IMG/VR virus record: IMGVR_UViG_3300047491_001578
Location: 1 to 30,033 of that record
Direction: 5' to 3' (one strand)
DNA length: 30,033 nt
Source of the DNA: a virus
Shown here: piece by piece, positions 1-7,000 of the stretch
How positions within the stretch are numbered: position 1 is the first letter of the stretch
Layout: each line of letters opens with the position of its first letter
The notes under the pieces: generated by a model
Databases searched by the model: none
The model's input: only the letters and a program-made list of their open reading frames with translations
What the model was told of the DNA's origin: nothing
Made by a program: the position numbers and the translations under genes

Positions 1-765
1 TCAGAAGTTCTGAATGATGACTTCCGAGCGCTCTTTCGCCTTCGACGCCGTCGACCGTCCGATCGAGTATTTAAGCGATGCGGTTTTGAAATTCCACCCG
101 GAGAATATCTCCCGGACGCGGGGATGTTCATTAAGCGAAACGACCACCTTCCCTCGAACCGCAAACAGGCAATCGCGCAACCGGATCAGATCCGCCTCGC
201 CGAATTCTACGGCATAGCCAGCCGTTTCGAAGTACGGAGGATCGCAGTAAAACAAGGTTTCAGGACGGTCATATTTAGTGATGCACTCTACCGCGTCCAG
301 ATGCTCAATGGTGACCTTTGACATGCGCCAATGGATAGCGAGCAGCAAGTCGTCGATATCCATTAGATTAAGACGTGCAGGCTGCACAGCACTGGTTCCG
401 AAGGTGCGCCCCTGAACCCTGCCGCCGAAGCAGAGCTTCTGAAGGTAGAAGTACCGGCAGGCGCGCTGCACGTCGGTCAGCGTTCCGGGGTCTTTACGCT
501 TCTCAAGGTTGAATATCTCCCGGCTGGTCACGGCGAACTCATAGTAGCGCCGGAACTCCGGCAAGTGGTTTTGCACAACACGCCAAAAGGTGACCAGATC
601 GGAGTCCAGATCATTGATGATCTCGACCTTGGATGGTGCCTTTTCGAACAGAACCCAGCACGCGCCGCAGAACGGCTCAACGTAGCAGGTGTGTTCAGGG
701 AATCTTTTGACGATTTCGGAGGCCAGACGGCTTTTCCCGCCCTGATATGACAATGCACTTCTCAC
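1..765 (-). CDS. D12-class DNA adenine N6-methyltransferase
   Basis: Transfers a methyl group from S-adenosylmethionine to the N6 of adenine in DNA. The 254-residue length is near the Dam/D12 family norm. Visible motifs are YQGGKSRL at residues 7-14, the SAM-binding YVEPFCGAC at 28-36, the catalytic CDPPYFE at 174-180, and the late VVSLNEHPRVREIF segment at 208-221, all in the usual order. The start is GTG at 763-765 with an AGGA-type ribosome site just upstream. The gene is cut off from the early operon by a strong terminator, so it probably has its own promoter; a copy of the repeated box lies 178 bp upstream. Its place outside the early genes recalls mom, the DNA-modification gene of Mu, though the chemistry differs. 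It could protect phage DNA from restriction or alter gene expression; the target site is unknown. Confidence 0.93.
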   Translation of the reverse strand: MRSALSYQGGKSRLASEIVKRFPEHTCYVEPFCGACWVLFEKAPSKVEIINDLDSDLVTFWRVVQNHLPEFRRYYEFAVTSREIFNLEKRKDPGTLTDVQRACRYFYLQKLCFGGRVQGRTFGTSAVQPARLNLMDIDDLLLAIHWRMSKVTIEHLDAVECITKYDRPETLFYCDPPYFETAGYAVEFGEADLIRLRDCLFAVRGKVVVSLNEHPRVREIFSGWNFKTASLKYSIGRSTASKAKERSEVIIQNF

Positions 766-916
766 GACACTTTCCTTTCTGCTACCTTGCGCTGGTATCT
801 CACATCCGGCTGGGGCAGCGATTTATTTCGTGACGTTGTTGACGCATCGTCGGTTCGGGCGGTTAGCGCCGCCTGACCTGTCCCGGTCGCCTTCGCAACC
901 GTTGCGCATATCAAAG

Positions 917-948
917 CAAAAAACCGCCACGCAGTGCGCGTGGCGGTT
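917..948 (-). terminator. Rho-independent terminator closing the early operon
   Basis: A perfect 11-bp stem (922-932 with 938-948) and a 5-nt loop are followed on the minus strand by six T (918-923 as A on the plus strand, partly within the stem). It begins a few bases after the stop codon at 952. It should end early transcription before the methyltransferase gene. Confidence 0.85.
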
Positions 949-961
949 CGCTCAGTTCGAT
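943..961 (-). promoter_or_regulatory. Repeated box, copy 1 (toward methyltransferase)
   Basis: Reads ATCGAACTGAGCGAACCGC on the minus strand, identical over 19 nt to copies at 10191 and 15139, and over 23 nt (with the preceding TTTC) to the 15139 copy. It overlaps the last codons of the 952-1323 gene and one arm of the terminator. It points toward the methyltransferase gene. Its role as an activator or promoter element is inference from its repetition and orientation. Confidence 0.45.
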
Positions 962-1323
962 GAAAGTAAAACCCCTTGCCCGGTATCGCGCTCGAATGTG
1001 AAAGCCGGGCATTTGACGGTCTTCAAAATGGTCTGACGGCGAGTGCGCTTTTGCCGAAGCGTAACGAGGCCGTTGATATTATGCTGGCGCTCGCGGGAAT
1101 AGTATTCGTCGAACTCGCCGGTCGTCGCTCGTGCGATGTGCTTGAAACCTTTATTACCGCTGATTGCAAACTCGGTGCAGAGGCCCGGCGAATCTCCGAC
1201 TTTGCGCAGTATGCGGTCGCTGCGCAGATCGAAGCGTGTAGCGATCTCAGAGCCCTTCACCCAGCCTTCGCTCGGTGCGCTTAACAGGTACTGCTCGATG
1301 GCCTCTTTGAGTTTTTCGCACAT
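952..1323 (-). CDS. Small basic protein, possible winged-helix late regulator
   Basis: A 123-residue basic protein that I do not recognise as a named family. Residues 1-45 look helical and resemble a short winged-helix layout (helices 2-15, 24-31 and 33-41, then a WVKGSEIATRF-type segment and a beta-like stretch). The C-terminal third is rich in Arg and Lys (RQKRTRRQ). It is the last gene of the early operon, directly before the terminator, which is where Mu carries mor, the middle/late transcription activator. A role in switching on late genes is therefore attractive but rests on position only. The ribosome site before the ATG is weak, so its expression may depend on the upstream zinc-ribbon gene. 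The last codons are formed by the repeated box. Confidence 0.6.
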   Translation of the reverse strand: MCEKLKEAIEQYLLSAPSEGWVKGSEIATRFDLRSDRILRKVGDSPGLCTEFAISGNKGFKHIARATTGEFDEYYSRERQHNINGLVTLRQKRTRRQTILKTVKCPAFTFERDTGQGVLLSSN

Positions 1324-1344
1324 GCTCTATATACGCATCAGCGT

Positions 1345-1488
1345 TTATGAATTTTCACATTCACTGCAAAGTGTTCCTGCCCCCATGTCACAAAGAACAC
1401 ACCGCATTCTTTCACAGATCGGGCACGGCTCCGTTTCCATATTGGTCTGATCATCTATAACAGCTCCGCAACATTCACAGGTTTTCAT
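1345..1488 (-). CDS. 47-residue zinc-ribbon protein
   Basis: A tiny ORF whose ATG overlaps the TGA of the preceding gene (ATGA), with a good AGAGGTGA ribosome site four bases upstream, so translational coupling is likely. The product has four CxxC pairs, at residues 4-7, 22-25, 30-33 and 41-44, enough for two zinc sites, with short acidic linkers and no obvious membrane segment. The pattern fits a double zinc ribbon that could bind nucleic acid or a protein partner. No family name can be given. It sits between a GemA-position gene and a winged-helix-like gene in the early operon, a region where Mu carries host-modulating and regulatory functions. The regular cysteine spacing makes a chance ORF unlikely. 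Confidence 0.75.
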   Translation of the reverse strand: MKTCECCGAVIDDQTNMETEPCPICERMRCVLCDMGAGTLCSECENS

Positions 1489-2075
1489 GCCGTCACCTCT
1501 TCTTTGTTATCATGCTTAACGTGGTGGTGGTGATCGTGCCGGTATTTGGCCTTGGCGGCGGCGGGCTTCCATCCACGGCGGAAGTATCCGCTCGGCAGGT
1601 CGATCAGCTCGATGCCTTCATTTTTCGCCAGACGGCGGATGTGGGTATCCACCATCTGCAAAATCTTCTGTAGTAGATCCGCCGGGCAGTCATTCATGTC
1701 AGAAGGAATACCGGCCTGTATGCAGATGCCTTTGATGTAGTCCCAGCTGATCGTCTGTTTGGTGAGATATTCCAGATCCGGGATGAACTGGTTCTTCAGT
1801 ATCCAGCGGATGCGCCGCTCGGCGGCGGATGACAAGCGGTTGATCCAGTACTCATCGAATGCGATGATCGCCAGCTCAAGCATCACCGCATCGAAGTCCG
1901 TTGTCTGGTTCATTTCCTTAATGGAATAGCACCGGGTGGTTTCCAGATTGATGTGGCGGCGGAAATCGGTTTCTTCCGCTCTGCTGTTCGGGCTCTTGCC
2001 ATCCTGCTCGCAGTGCGCAATCCACGCCCTGTTGAACAGCTCGAAATATTTATAACGCTGGGCTTCGCTTAGCAT
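1485..2075 (-). CDS. Early phage protein in GemA (DUF1018) position
   Basis: A 196-residue, mostly helical soluble protein with an AAAGGATG ribosome site. Its N-terminal half (LSEAQRYKYFELFNRAW, then an Arg/His helix and a SIKEMNQTTDFDAVM segment) has the order of helices seen in GemA/DUF1018 proteins, which end the early operon of Mu-like phages just before mor. The similarity I can see is topological, not a clear sequence match. The C-terminus is basic with a His cluster (RHDHHHHVKH), perhaps a metal or nucleic-acid contact. It is followed by the zinc-ribbon gene with a 4-nt overlap. If it is GemA-like it would modulate host gene expression; otherwise its function is unknown. Confidence 0.65.
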   Translation of the reverse strand: MLSEAQRYKYFELFNRAWIAHCEQDGKSPNSRAEETDFRRHINLETTRCYSIKEMNQTTDFDAVMLELAIIAFDEYWINRLSSAAERRIRWILKNQFIPDLEYLTKQTISWDYIKGICIQAGIPSDMNDCPADLLQKILQMVDTHIRRLAKNEGIELIDLPSGYFRRGWKPAAAKAKYRHDHHHHVKHDNKEEVTA

Positions 2076-2243
2076 AATTCATCCTTTCAAAAAGCGCCCT
2101 GCGGGCTCGGGCGGTTATTTTCCCGCAGGGCAAGGATTCCCGGAGCATGGGTGGGTTTCAAAAGCACACAGACACCATGCTCCAGTCGACACCGCCCGAT
2201 GGCCGTGGTATGCCGTTTGTCTGTGTGGTGGTAGATCATGATT
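2076..2243 (-). other. Structured spacer before the GemA-position gene
   Basis: A 168-bp gap holding three inverted repeats: 10 bp (2096-2105 with 2122-2131), 9 bp (2142-2150 with 2175-2183) and 9 bp (2165-2173 with 2219-2227). On the minus strand the first hairpin is followed by GCTTTTTG, so it could be a weak terminator or attenuator inside the early operon. A 50-codon ORF (2239 to 2089, minus) spans the gap but has no ribosome site and overlaps the hairpins, so I do not call it a gene. Confidence 0.5.
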
Positions 2244-2855
2244 TCAACTCAGTGCAAGCTGCTGATATTCGTCTGAATCGCCGACGCGCTCATAAAGGCG
2301 CAGATAGGTTTTCGATCCGACAACGGTCAAACTGTTCGCGATGGCGTCCATCGCGCGCAGCCAGCGGTCATCTTCAATCTTGATCGTTCGCAGCCCCAGC
2401 ACGCGGGCCGTGCTGATCTCTCCGGCCTTGTTCATCTGGAAGGCCTGATTGACGATCGCTTTAATGTTGTCGTTGCTGTCTTTCGTCCAGTCGGTCAGGC
2501 ATTCATCGATCAGCGCCTTGGCAGCTTCGAGCTGTTCGTTAAACGCGATGTTCTCGTCGACGGCCCGGATGATTTTATAACGGCCATCGAAAGAGAAGAG
2601 CGTCACGTTGCCTTTCTTCCCGCCCATCGGCGCGTCATATTCCATTTTCGCCAGATCGCAGAATGCGGCGATATCGCGCAGCGCATTGTTTTTGAAATGC
2701 TCCACGCAGCGAGCAATCTCTTTACCGCCATGCACGAGTCCCAGTACGAGCGAGTCGCGCAACTTATCCAGCTCTTTGATATTAGCCTCCGGAATCAGAT
2801 TTCCTTTGGCATCCTGCCGGTATCCGGCAGGCACGGTTTTTTCAGTTGTGCTCAT
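2244..2855 (-). CDS. DUF3164 family Mu-like phage protein
   Basis: A 203-residue protein beginning MSTTEKTVPAGYRQDAKGNL, which matches the usual DUF3164 opening (a GYR-D-G-L segment, then a PEANIKELDKLRDSLV helix). A longer reading frame extends upstream to 2933, but this start is chosen for the family-like N-terminus and the GAAAGG ribosome site. Members occur in the early region of Mu-like phages and are sometimes mislabelled sulfate transporters; there is no membrane segment here. The middle contains a conserved-looking MGGKKGNVTLFSFDGRYKI stretch and the C-terminus is helical. The start codon shares one base with the stop of the upstream tiny membrane gene. The function is unknown; early co-expression with the transposition genes is the main clue. 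Confidence 0.85.
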   Translation of the reverse strand: MSTTEKTVPAGYRQDAKGNLIPEANIKELDKLRDSLVLGLVHGGKEIARCVEHFKNNALRDIAAFCDLAKMEYDAPMGGKKGNVTLFSFDGRYKIIRAVDENIAFNEQLEAAKALIDECLTDWTKDSNDNIKAIVNQAFQMNKAGEISTARVLGLRTIKIEDDRWLRAMDAIANSLTVVGSKTYLRLYERVGDSDEYQQLALS

Positions 2856-2995
2856 CAGTTGCCTTTCGCTGAATAATGGATGCGCGGAATAACGAACACG
2901 GCTGCGGCCAGCGCCAGCAGGCCGACCCACCACGCGACGAAGATGGCCGCCGCGAGGCAGGCGATGAATACGATGGCTCTTGATAGATGAAACAT
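2855..2995 (-). CDS. 46-residue membrane protein
   Basis: A tiny ORF with a good ribosome site (AAAGGGAG about five bases before the ATG) and a stop that overlaps the start of the DUF3164 gene by one base. Residues 6-37 are almost entirely hydrophobic (AIVFIACLAAAIFVAWW followed by GLLALAAAVFVI), giving one long or two short membrane helices, with a basic C-terminus. Position and coupling support a real gene. Phages of this type carry small early membrane proteins that alter the host envelope or exclude other phages, but the sequence does not show which. Confidence 0.7.
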   Translation of the reverse strand: MFHLSRAIVFIACLAAAIFVAWWVGLLALAAAVFVIPRIHYSAKGN

Positions 2996-3010
2996 GAGAC
3001 TCCCTTTCTT

Positions 3011-3184
3011 TTAATGGTTAAACAAACAGTGGTACAAATGGCGCGACCAGCAGATCGCCGCGATCAGGATTCCGGATCCGACAAGGCTCCCGATCACCAT
3101 CATGGCCGACACAACCAGCGACGCCGGGCAGCATTCCTCGCCGTTTTCATGGCGGAAGGTCTTCGGCTTTTTATCTTTTCGCAT
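3011..3184 (-). CDS. 57-residue one-helix membrane protein
   Basis: Starts inside the last codons of the MuB gene (14-nt overlap), with a GGGGGAGAAGG ribosome site within MuB. The product opens with a strongly basic MRKDKKPKTFRHENGEE segment, then a hydrophobic stretch at about residues 21-46 (SLVVSAMMVIGSLVGSGILI...), and a short His-rich tail. The positive-inside rule puts the N-terminus in the cytoplasm. It forms a pair with the next membrane protein between MuB and DUF3164. Its function is unknown. Confidence 0.7.
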   Translation of the reverse strand: MRKDKKPKTFRHENGEECCPASLVVSAMMVIGSLVGSGILIAAICWSRHLYHCLFNH

Positions 3185-4220
3185 AAGCCTTCTCCCCCAT
3201 CATCTGCGTGCGAACCGCCACGGCCTTGAAAAAGTGCTCTTCGGTCAGCTTCTGTTTCGACTTGGATGCGATGCGGCTGGACACCTTGAGCGTCTCAACC
3301 AGAATGCCGAGACGGCCCTGCTCATTGGCAATGGCGCCGCACTGATCCATCAGCTCTTTTGAGGCATTCGGCAGGTACTGCTCAACAATCGGCTTGATGT
3401 CCTTCGTGGCAATCATGCGCTTCAACCGGATCGGCATACCGATGCGCCCGAGGATCTGCTCGAACTGATAGCTGCTCTTGTGCATCGCATCGCTGAACCG
3501 CTGGGTTGCAATGAATGCCAGAGCGCAGCCGGTCTGGTCATGCAAGTCGCGCAGGATTTCAATGGCCACCGGCGTACTGCGACCGTCAGCAGGCATCAGC
3601 CGGTGCGCTTCGTCGATAATCAGGATGCGGTTTTTATTAAACGACCGGGTGATCCCGTCGAACATCTGCATCGCGTTCAGGTTTTTATTCACGCCAACAG
3701 ACTCGGCAATGCGGCGCAACATCATCTTAACGCCACCAATCGGCGGAGCGGCCACCAGCACACTGGTGCCGTGATTATTGGCATCGCGCCACAGCTTCGC
3801 GCTCTCCGTCTTGCCCATGCGGCTCTCGCCGATAATCAGCGTGATCGAATTGTTCGAAAGAGCGTAGTCCAGACCGGCACCGATCATCCGCGTGATCGAG
3901 TTCTCGACGATCAAATTATCCTGAATCGTTGAGCGCTCTTCGGCGATACGCTTATAGCTTTCGATGGCCGCCGTGACCTTTTCCACGCTCCCTTCGTAGG
4001 TGCCTTTCAGAACACGGTAAACGGTGCTCTTGTCATACTGAATCGCCTCACCGGCCTGCTCCAGCGTCATCCCGGCATCCAGCACATGCTGATGAAACCA
4101 CATCAGCAGGCCGCGAGCCTCTTCCGGATATCCGTTCCAGTTATGCAGATTCAGCGGAATATTGATCCGCGCCCCGTTACTGCTCGCCTTCGCCTCATCG
4201 CTCTTGGTTACATCGCTCAT
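3171..4220 (-). CDS. B: MuB-type AAA+ ATPase, transposition target selector
   Basis: MuB binds ATP and target DNA, activates the MuA transpososome and directs insertion away from the phage's own DNA. This 349-residue protein has an N-terminal helix-turn-helix (about residues 52-73, TLEQAGEAIQYDKSTVYRV), as in MuB, followed by a compact AAA domain. Walker A is GESRMGKT at 131-138, Walker B is ILIIDEAH at 199-206, and a sensor-I-like FIATQR lies at 236-241. The C-terminal helical part is also typical. It lies downstream of the transposase in the same operon; its ATG overlaps the stop of the 94-residue gene before it by 4 nt, with a GGAGG ribosome site. It is slightly longer than Mu B (312 residues). 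Confidence 0.93.
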   Translation of the reverse strand: MSDVTKSDEAKASSNGARINIPLNLHNWNGYPEEARGLLMWFHQHVLDAGMTLEQAGEAIQYDKSTVYRVLKGTYEGSVEKVTAAIESYKRIAEERSTIQDNLIVENSITRMIGAGLDYALSNNSITLIIGESRMGKTESAKLWRDANNHGTSVLVAAPPIGGVKMMLRRIAESVGVNKNLNAMQMFDGITRSFNKNRILIIDEAHRLMPADGRSTPVAIEILRDLHDQTGCALAFIATQRFSDAMHKSSYQFEQILGRIGMPIRLKRMIATKDIKPIVEQYLPNASKELMDQCGAIANEQGRLGILVETLKVSSRIASKSKQKLTEEHFFKAVAVRTQMMGEKAYAKR

Positions 4221-4501
4221 GAGCGACCTCCGTTTTCAGTGGCGGGTGGCAAGTGGCGAGTGGCGGTGTATACCTTGCTGATAACCTCTGCATTTTGCAG
4301 AAGAAAAACACGCTCGCCGATGGTTATGATCTGATGGCCGGAAGGCAGCACTGTATCCAGCGAAAAACGTAAGCCTTCAATTTCCCCGCTCGCCTTCGTT
4401 TCACGGAGAAACATTTTCCCGGTTACTTCCGTTAAATTAAATGTGACATCAATCGTGCACACTGTTGGCTGTTTTTTGACCTCTGAACTCTTCTTACTCA
4501 T
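4217..4501 (-). CDS. Small hypothetical protein between transposase and MuB
   Basis: A 94-residue protein with an AAGGAG ribosome site and a 4-nt ATGA overlap with MuB. The predicted content is mostly beta strands (TIDVTFNLTEVTGKMFL, then GLRFSLDTVL and ITIGERVFLL), suggesting a small barrel; it is soluble with no signal peptide. I do not recognise the family. The last 17 or so residues are encoded by a run of 7-bp repeats (GTGGCGG-like, 4239-4268), so the native C-terminus may originally have been shorter. Its position suggests an accessory to transposition. Confidence 0.6.
   Translation of the reverse strand: MSKKSSEVKKQPTVCTIDVTFNLTEVTGKMFLRETKASGEIEGLRFSLDTVLPSGHQIITIGERVFLLQNAEVISKVYTATRHLPPATENGGRS
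4239..4268 (+). repeat. Heptad repeat run (GTGGCNN)
   Basis: Four consecutive 7-mers: GTGGCGG, GTGGCAA, GTGGCGA, GTGGCGG. They lie in the 3' end of the 94-residue gene, on the opposite strand. Confidence 0.8.
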
Positions 4502-4528
4502 CCATTCTCCTTTTTGTGTTTTTTGCGG

Positions 4529-6580
4529 CTAATTCCTGATCATCTCGCTGATTTCATCGCTCGAAAATTCGTCAGACGCTTCATGCTGGCGCGAAGTCGC
4601 GGCTTCAAAATCTCCGCGATCCGGATCGGCCTCTTCGATCTGTCTGGCGCGGAATAACTCTTCCGGCGTGATCGGATCGCCGCGCATCACCGCCGAGTTA
4701 TGCTGGTGCATTTCCAGCTTATCCTTAATCAGTTGCTGGCCGCGCCGCGCCAGCGGTGTACGCAGTTCAGCTTCGATATGCGCCTGCCTGCCGACCTGCC
4801 GGTTGAGCGCTTCGGTATCGTTCTTGCCGACCGTCTGCCAGCGCCTTGCAAGGCCGATGAACGCCTCGCTGTCTTTGTCAGAAACAAAGCATTCGTCAAC
4901 GCAGAACGGATTAATGTGCAGCAGATAGTCGCGGCCCGCTTGCAGGTGCGTTATAAAGCCGTCGGGCGTCTGAACATCGCGGGCAAGATAACGGAACTCG
5001 CCGGGGCCGTACTCCGCATTCTGGAACGTAATCAGCCCGTCGGACTGCACCGGTCGGACAATGCCGAGACGAGCCCCGAGAATCATCGGCATGCAGCTCT
5101 TCGGCAGGCGAACCAGCAAGCCCTTTCCGGCGTTCCACACTTCGCGGGGAGACATCAGGCGGCAGCGGGCATAAAGTTCCGGCTGGCTGTGGATCAGCGC
5201 GTTAAGCGCCTGCTGCTCAGGAGGCGGCAGCGCGAACATCCGATCCATCGGAAGCCATTCGTCGAACTGCGACGAAACGCGGAACTCGGTCGCCACATAA
5301 CCGCATTCCTGCCAGCCTTCCAAATTATGTTCCGTGCGCCAGTCCAGCCGTTCATACAGTTCGGCAATCGCCGAGCAGTACTGATGGAAATCTAGGAACG
5401 GATAGCGCAGTAGCTTGGCGCGTTCCGGACTCATTGCGGCGGCGGCCTTAATCAGCTGATTGTTGTACTGCTGCATCCCGTAGATCTGCTCCGGCGAGTG
5501 GTCGCGGTTCATGCCGATCTGACCGGGGAGAGATGCCGCCGCTGTGTGCATCAGCGCGTGCTGAGATTCGAGCGCCGCTTTCAATTTAAAATTACCGCGC
5601 GGCTGGCCGATGAATAGACCCTTGTGGATCTGGTCGCTTATGATCCCGGAACGCTGCAACTTGATCGCTCCGCCGGACAGGCGCGTCAGCTGCTCTTCGA
5701 ACTCTGACCCGACCGCCGCCGTACCGTGTTCAACAACCAGCGTGCAACCGTCCGGGTGATAGCCGATATTCACCAGCACATGCGCCAGCAGCATTCGCAT
5801 ATCCACTTCCGTCAGATTGCGCAGCTTGCCGGTGTCGAGGTCTTCGCGGCGCGGCTTGATGCCGTAGGCAATCCGGCTCGCGCTCGCCACGTCCAGACAC
5901 GCCAGCTCAATCGCTCGCTGCGCGGCGCGGTTCGCACCAAAATTCAGGCGCACGTCATGCCACATATCGTCAAACTGATACATCGAACCGACCGGCGAAC
6001 CTTGGCGCGTAGAAAACACACTCGGAACAAAATCGCGGGCCGCGCCGCGCCCAATCCGGCTCGCTGTCACTTCATATTCAGTCAAGCCGCAGGTACGCAT
6101 CAGGTTCTCATACGTCCAACCACGCGGAGTCCAGTTGAACGGACAAACCACCGGCGGCATCTTGTTCGGGTGCGATTCTTTCCAGCAATCGACCCACGTC
6201 CCGACATCCTCGAAATATTTACCGCCACGGAAATCATGCAGCATCTGGCGGTAGGCTTCCTTGCTGCTCCGCTGATTCTCTTGGCAGTACGTCTTGAAAT
6301 GCTCGCCGATCGCGAGCGCGGCATTCTTGCGGCCAACCTTCGCTTTATTGATCAGAGCCTGCCAGCCGCGCCGTTTAACAGCGTAATATTTGCGCCGCAG
6401 GCTGGCGGCGGTCAGACCCTTGATGTGGCTGCACCGCGCCGCCTCTTCCACGATACCGATCGACACATTGCGGGCCGCGTCGATCCGGCGGATCACCTCC
6501 ATCGTCAGCTCAATTTCCTGACGCACCGAACCCGGCAGCATCGAGAACTGATCCACACAGACTGTTGATAAGGCGTTCAT
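4529..6580 (-). CDS. A: MuA-type DDE transposase
   Basis: Catalyses cutting and strand transfer of the phage ends for integration and replicative transposition. The 683-residue length is close to MuA (663). The N-terminal 80 residues are helical and basic, fitting the DNA-binding subdomains. The RNase-H-like core runs from about 198 to 350: first acid in MYQFDDMWHDV (D204), second at LVVEHGTAAV (E284), third in KAALESQHALMH (E338); the spacings of 80 and 54 resemble MuA (67 and 56). The second position is Glu instead of the usual Asp. A beta-barrel segment (about 495-575) follows, then a charged helical tail, which in MuA contacts MuB. The ATG has GGAG eight bases upstream. It is one of the first large genes of the early operon. 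Confidence 0.93.
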   Translation of the reverse strand: MNALSTVCVDQFSMLPGSVRQEIELTMEVIRRIDAARNVSIGIVEEAARCSHIKGLTAASLRRKYYAVKRRGWQALINKAKVGRKNAALAIGEHFKTYCQENQRSSKEAYRQMLHDFRGGKYFEDVGTWVDCWKESHPNKMPPVVCPFNWTPRGWTYENLMRTCGLTEYEVTASRIGRGAARDFVPSVFSTRQGSPVGSMYQFDDMWHDVRLNFGANRAAQRAIELACLDVASASRIAYGIKPRREDLDTGKLRNLTEVDMRMLLAHVLVNIGYHPDGCTLVVEHGTAAVGSEFEEQLTRLSGGAIKLQRSGIISDQIHKGLFIGQPRGNFKLKAALESQHALMHTAAASLPGQIGMNRDHSPEQIYGMQQYNNQLIKAAAAMSPERAKLLRYPFLDFHQYCSAIAELYERLDWRTEHNLEGWQECGYVATEFRVSSQFDEWLPMDRMFALPPPEQQALNALIHSQPELYARCRLMSPREVWNAGKGLLVRLPKSCMPMILGARLGIVRPVQSDGLITFQNAEYGPGEFRYLARDVQTPDGFITHLQAGRDYLLHINPFCVDECFVSDKDSEAFIGLARRWQTVGKNDTEALNRQVGRQAHIEAELRTPLARRGQQLIKDKLEMHQHNSAVMRGDPITPEELFRARQIEEADPDRGDFEAATSRQHEASDEFSSDEISEMIRN

Positions 6581-6592
6581 GGCGTTGCTCCG

Positions 6593-7000
6593 TTATCCGT
6601 TATCAGTTGATGGTTGTTTGGAAGTGGCGGGTGTCGCGCGGCGAGCAAAACGAGGCAAGAAGCAATCGGTCAGAAGATGCGCCAAATCATCTTTGCCGGT
6701 GAATGCCTTGCTGCGATCAATGTGTCGCTTGATACCGCAGAGATCATGAGAAAAATTTCCGTCATCTGCAGCAAGTAGCCCTTTCCAATCGAAGCTCGGA
6801 TAAGCCTTAGATACCGCATACAGATCCATCATTGTTGTCTGGCGATCATCTGGTTTTATGCAGTGCTTTTTACAAAGCACCTCATATCGTTTAGCGATCA
6901 GGCTGTGTATATCGGTAAGTGGTATCGTATTCTGATCTCTGCCCTTTGATTTCGTTTTGCCCATCTCCGTGCCTCCGTGTTCTCTGTGGTTGAAATTCAT
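6593..7000 (-). CDS. Hypothetical early phage protein
   Basis: A 135-residue soluble protein of unknown family. The ATG at 7000 overlaps the stop of the upstream gene (ATGA). However, residues 4-11 (NHREHGGTE-like) come from a dispersed 9-bp repeat, and the internal Met13 (MGKTKSKG, at 6964) has a better ribosome site (GGAGG, seven bases upstream), so the true product may start there. The body contains HSLIAKRYEVLCKKH and YPSFDWKGLLAADD segments and looks helical. The C-terminus (ARRATPATSKQP) is again built from degenerate heptad repeats. It lies directly upstream of the transposase. Confidence 0.6.
   Translation of the reverse strand: MNFNHREHGGTEMGKTKSKGRDQNTIPLTDIHSLIAKRYEVLCKKHCIKPDDRQTTMMDLYAVSKAYPSFDWKGLLAADDGNFSHDLCGIKRHIDRSKAFTGKDDLAHLLTDCFLPRFARRATPATSKQPSTDNG
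6964..6992 (-). repeat. 9-bp-type dispersed repeat (CTCCGTG-like)
   Basis: On the plus strand this reads CTCCGTGCCTCCGTG then TTCTCTGTGGTTG, a degenerate 8-9-bp direct repeat ending in GTGG. It supplies the first codons of the 135-residue gene on the minus strand. Similar runs occur at 7850 and 10138. Confidence 0.65.

Noticed and set aside
2089-2239. 50-codon minus-strand ORF filling the early-operon gap
   Set aside because: No ribosome site, and its bases form overlapping inverted repeats.
5726-6568. 280-codon plus-strand ORF opposite the transposase
   Set aside because: Arg/Gln/His-rich product with no pattern; the minus-strand transposase explains the region.
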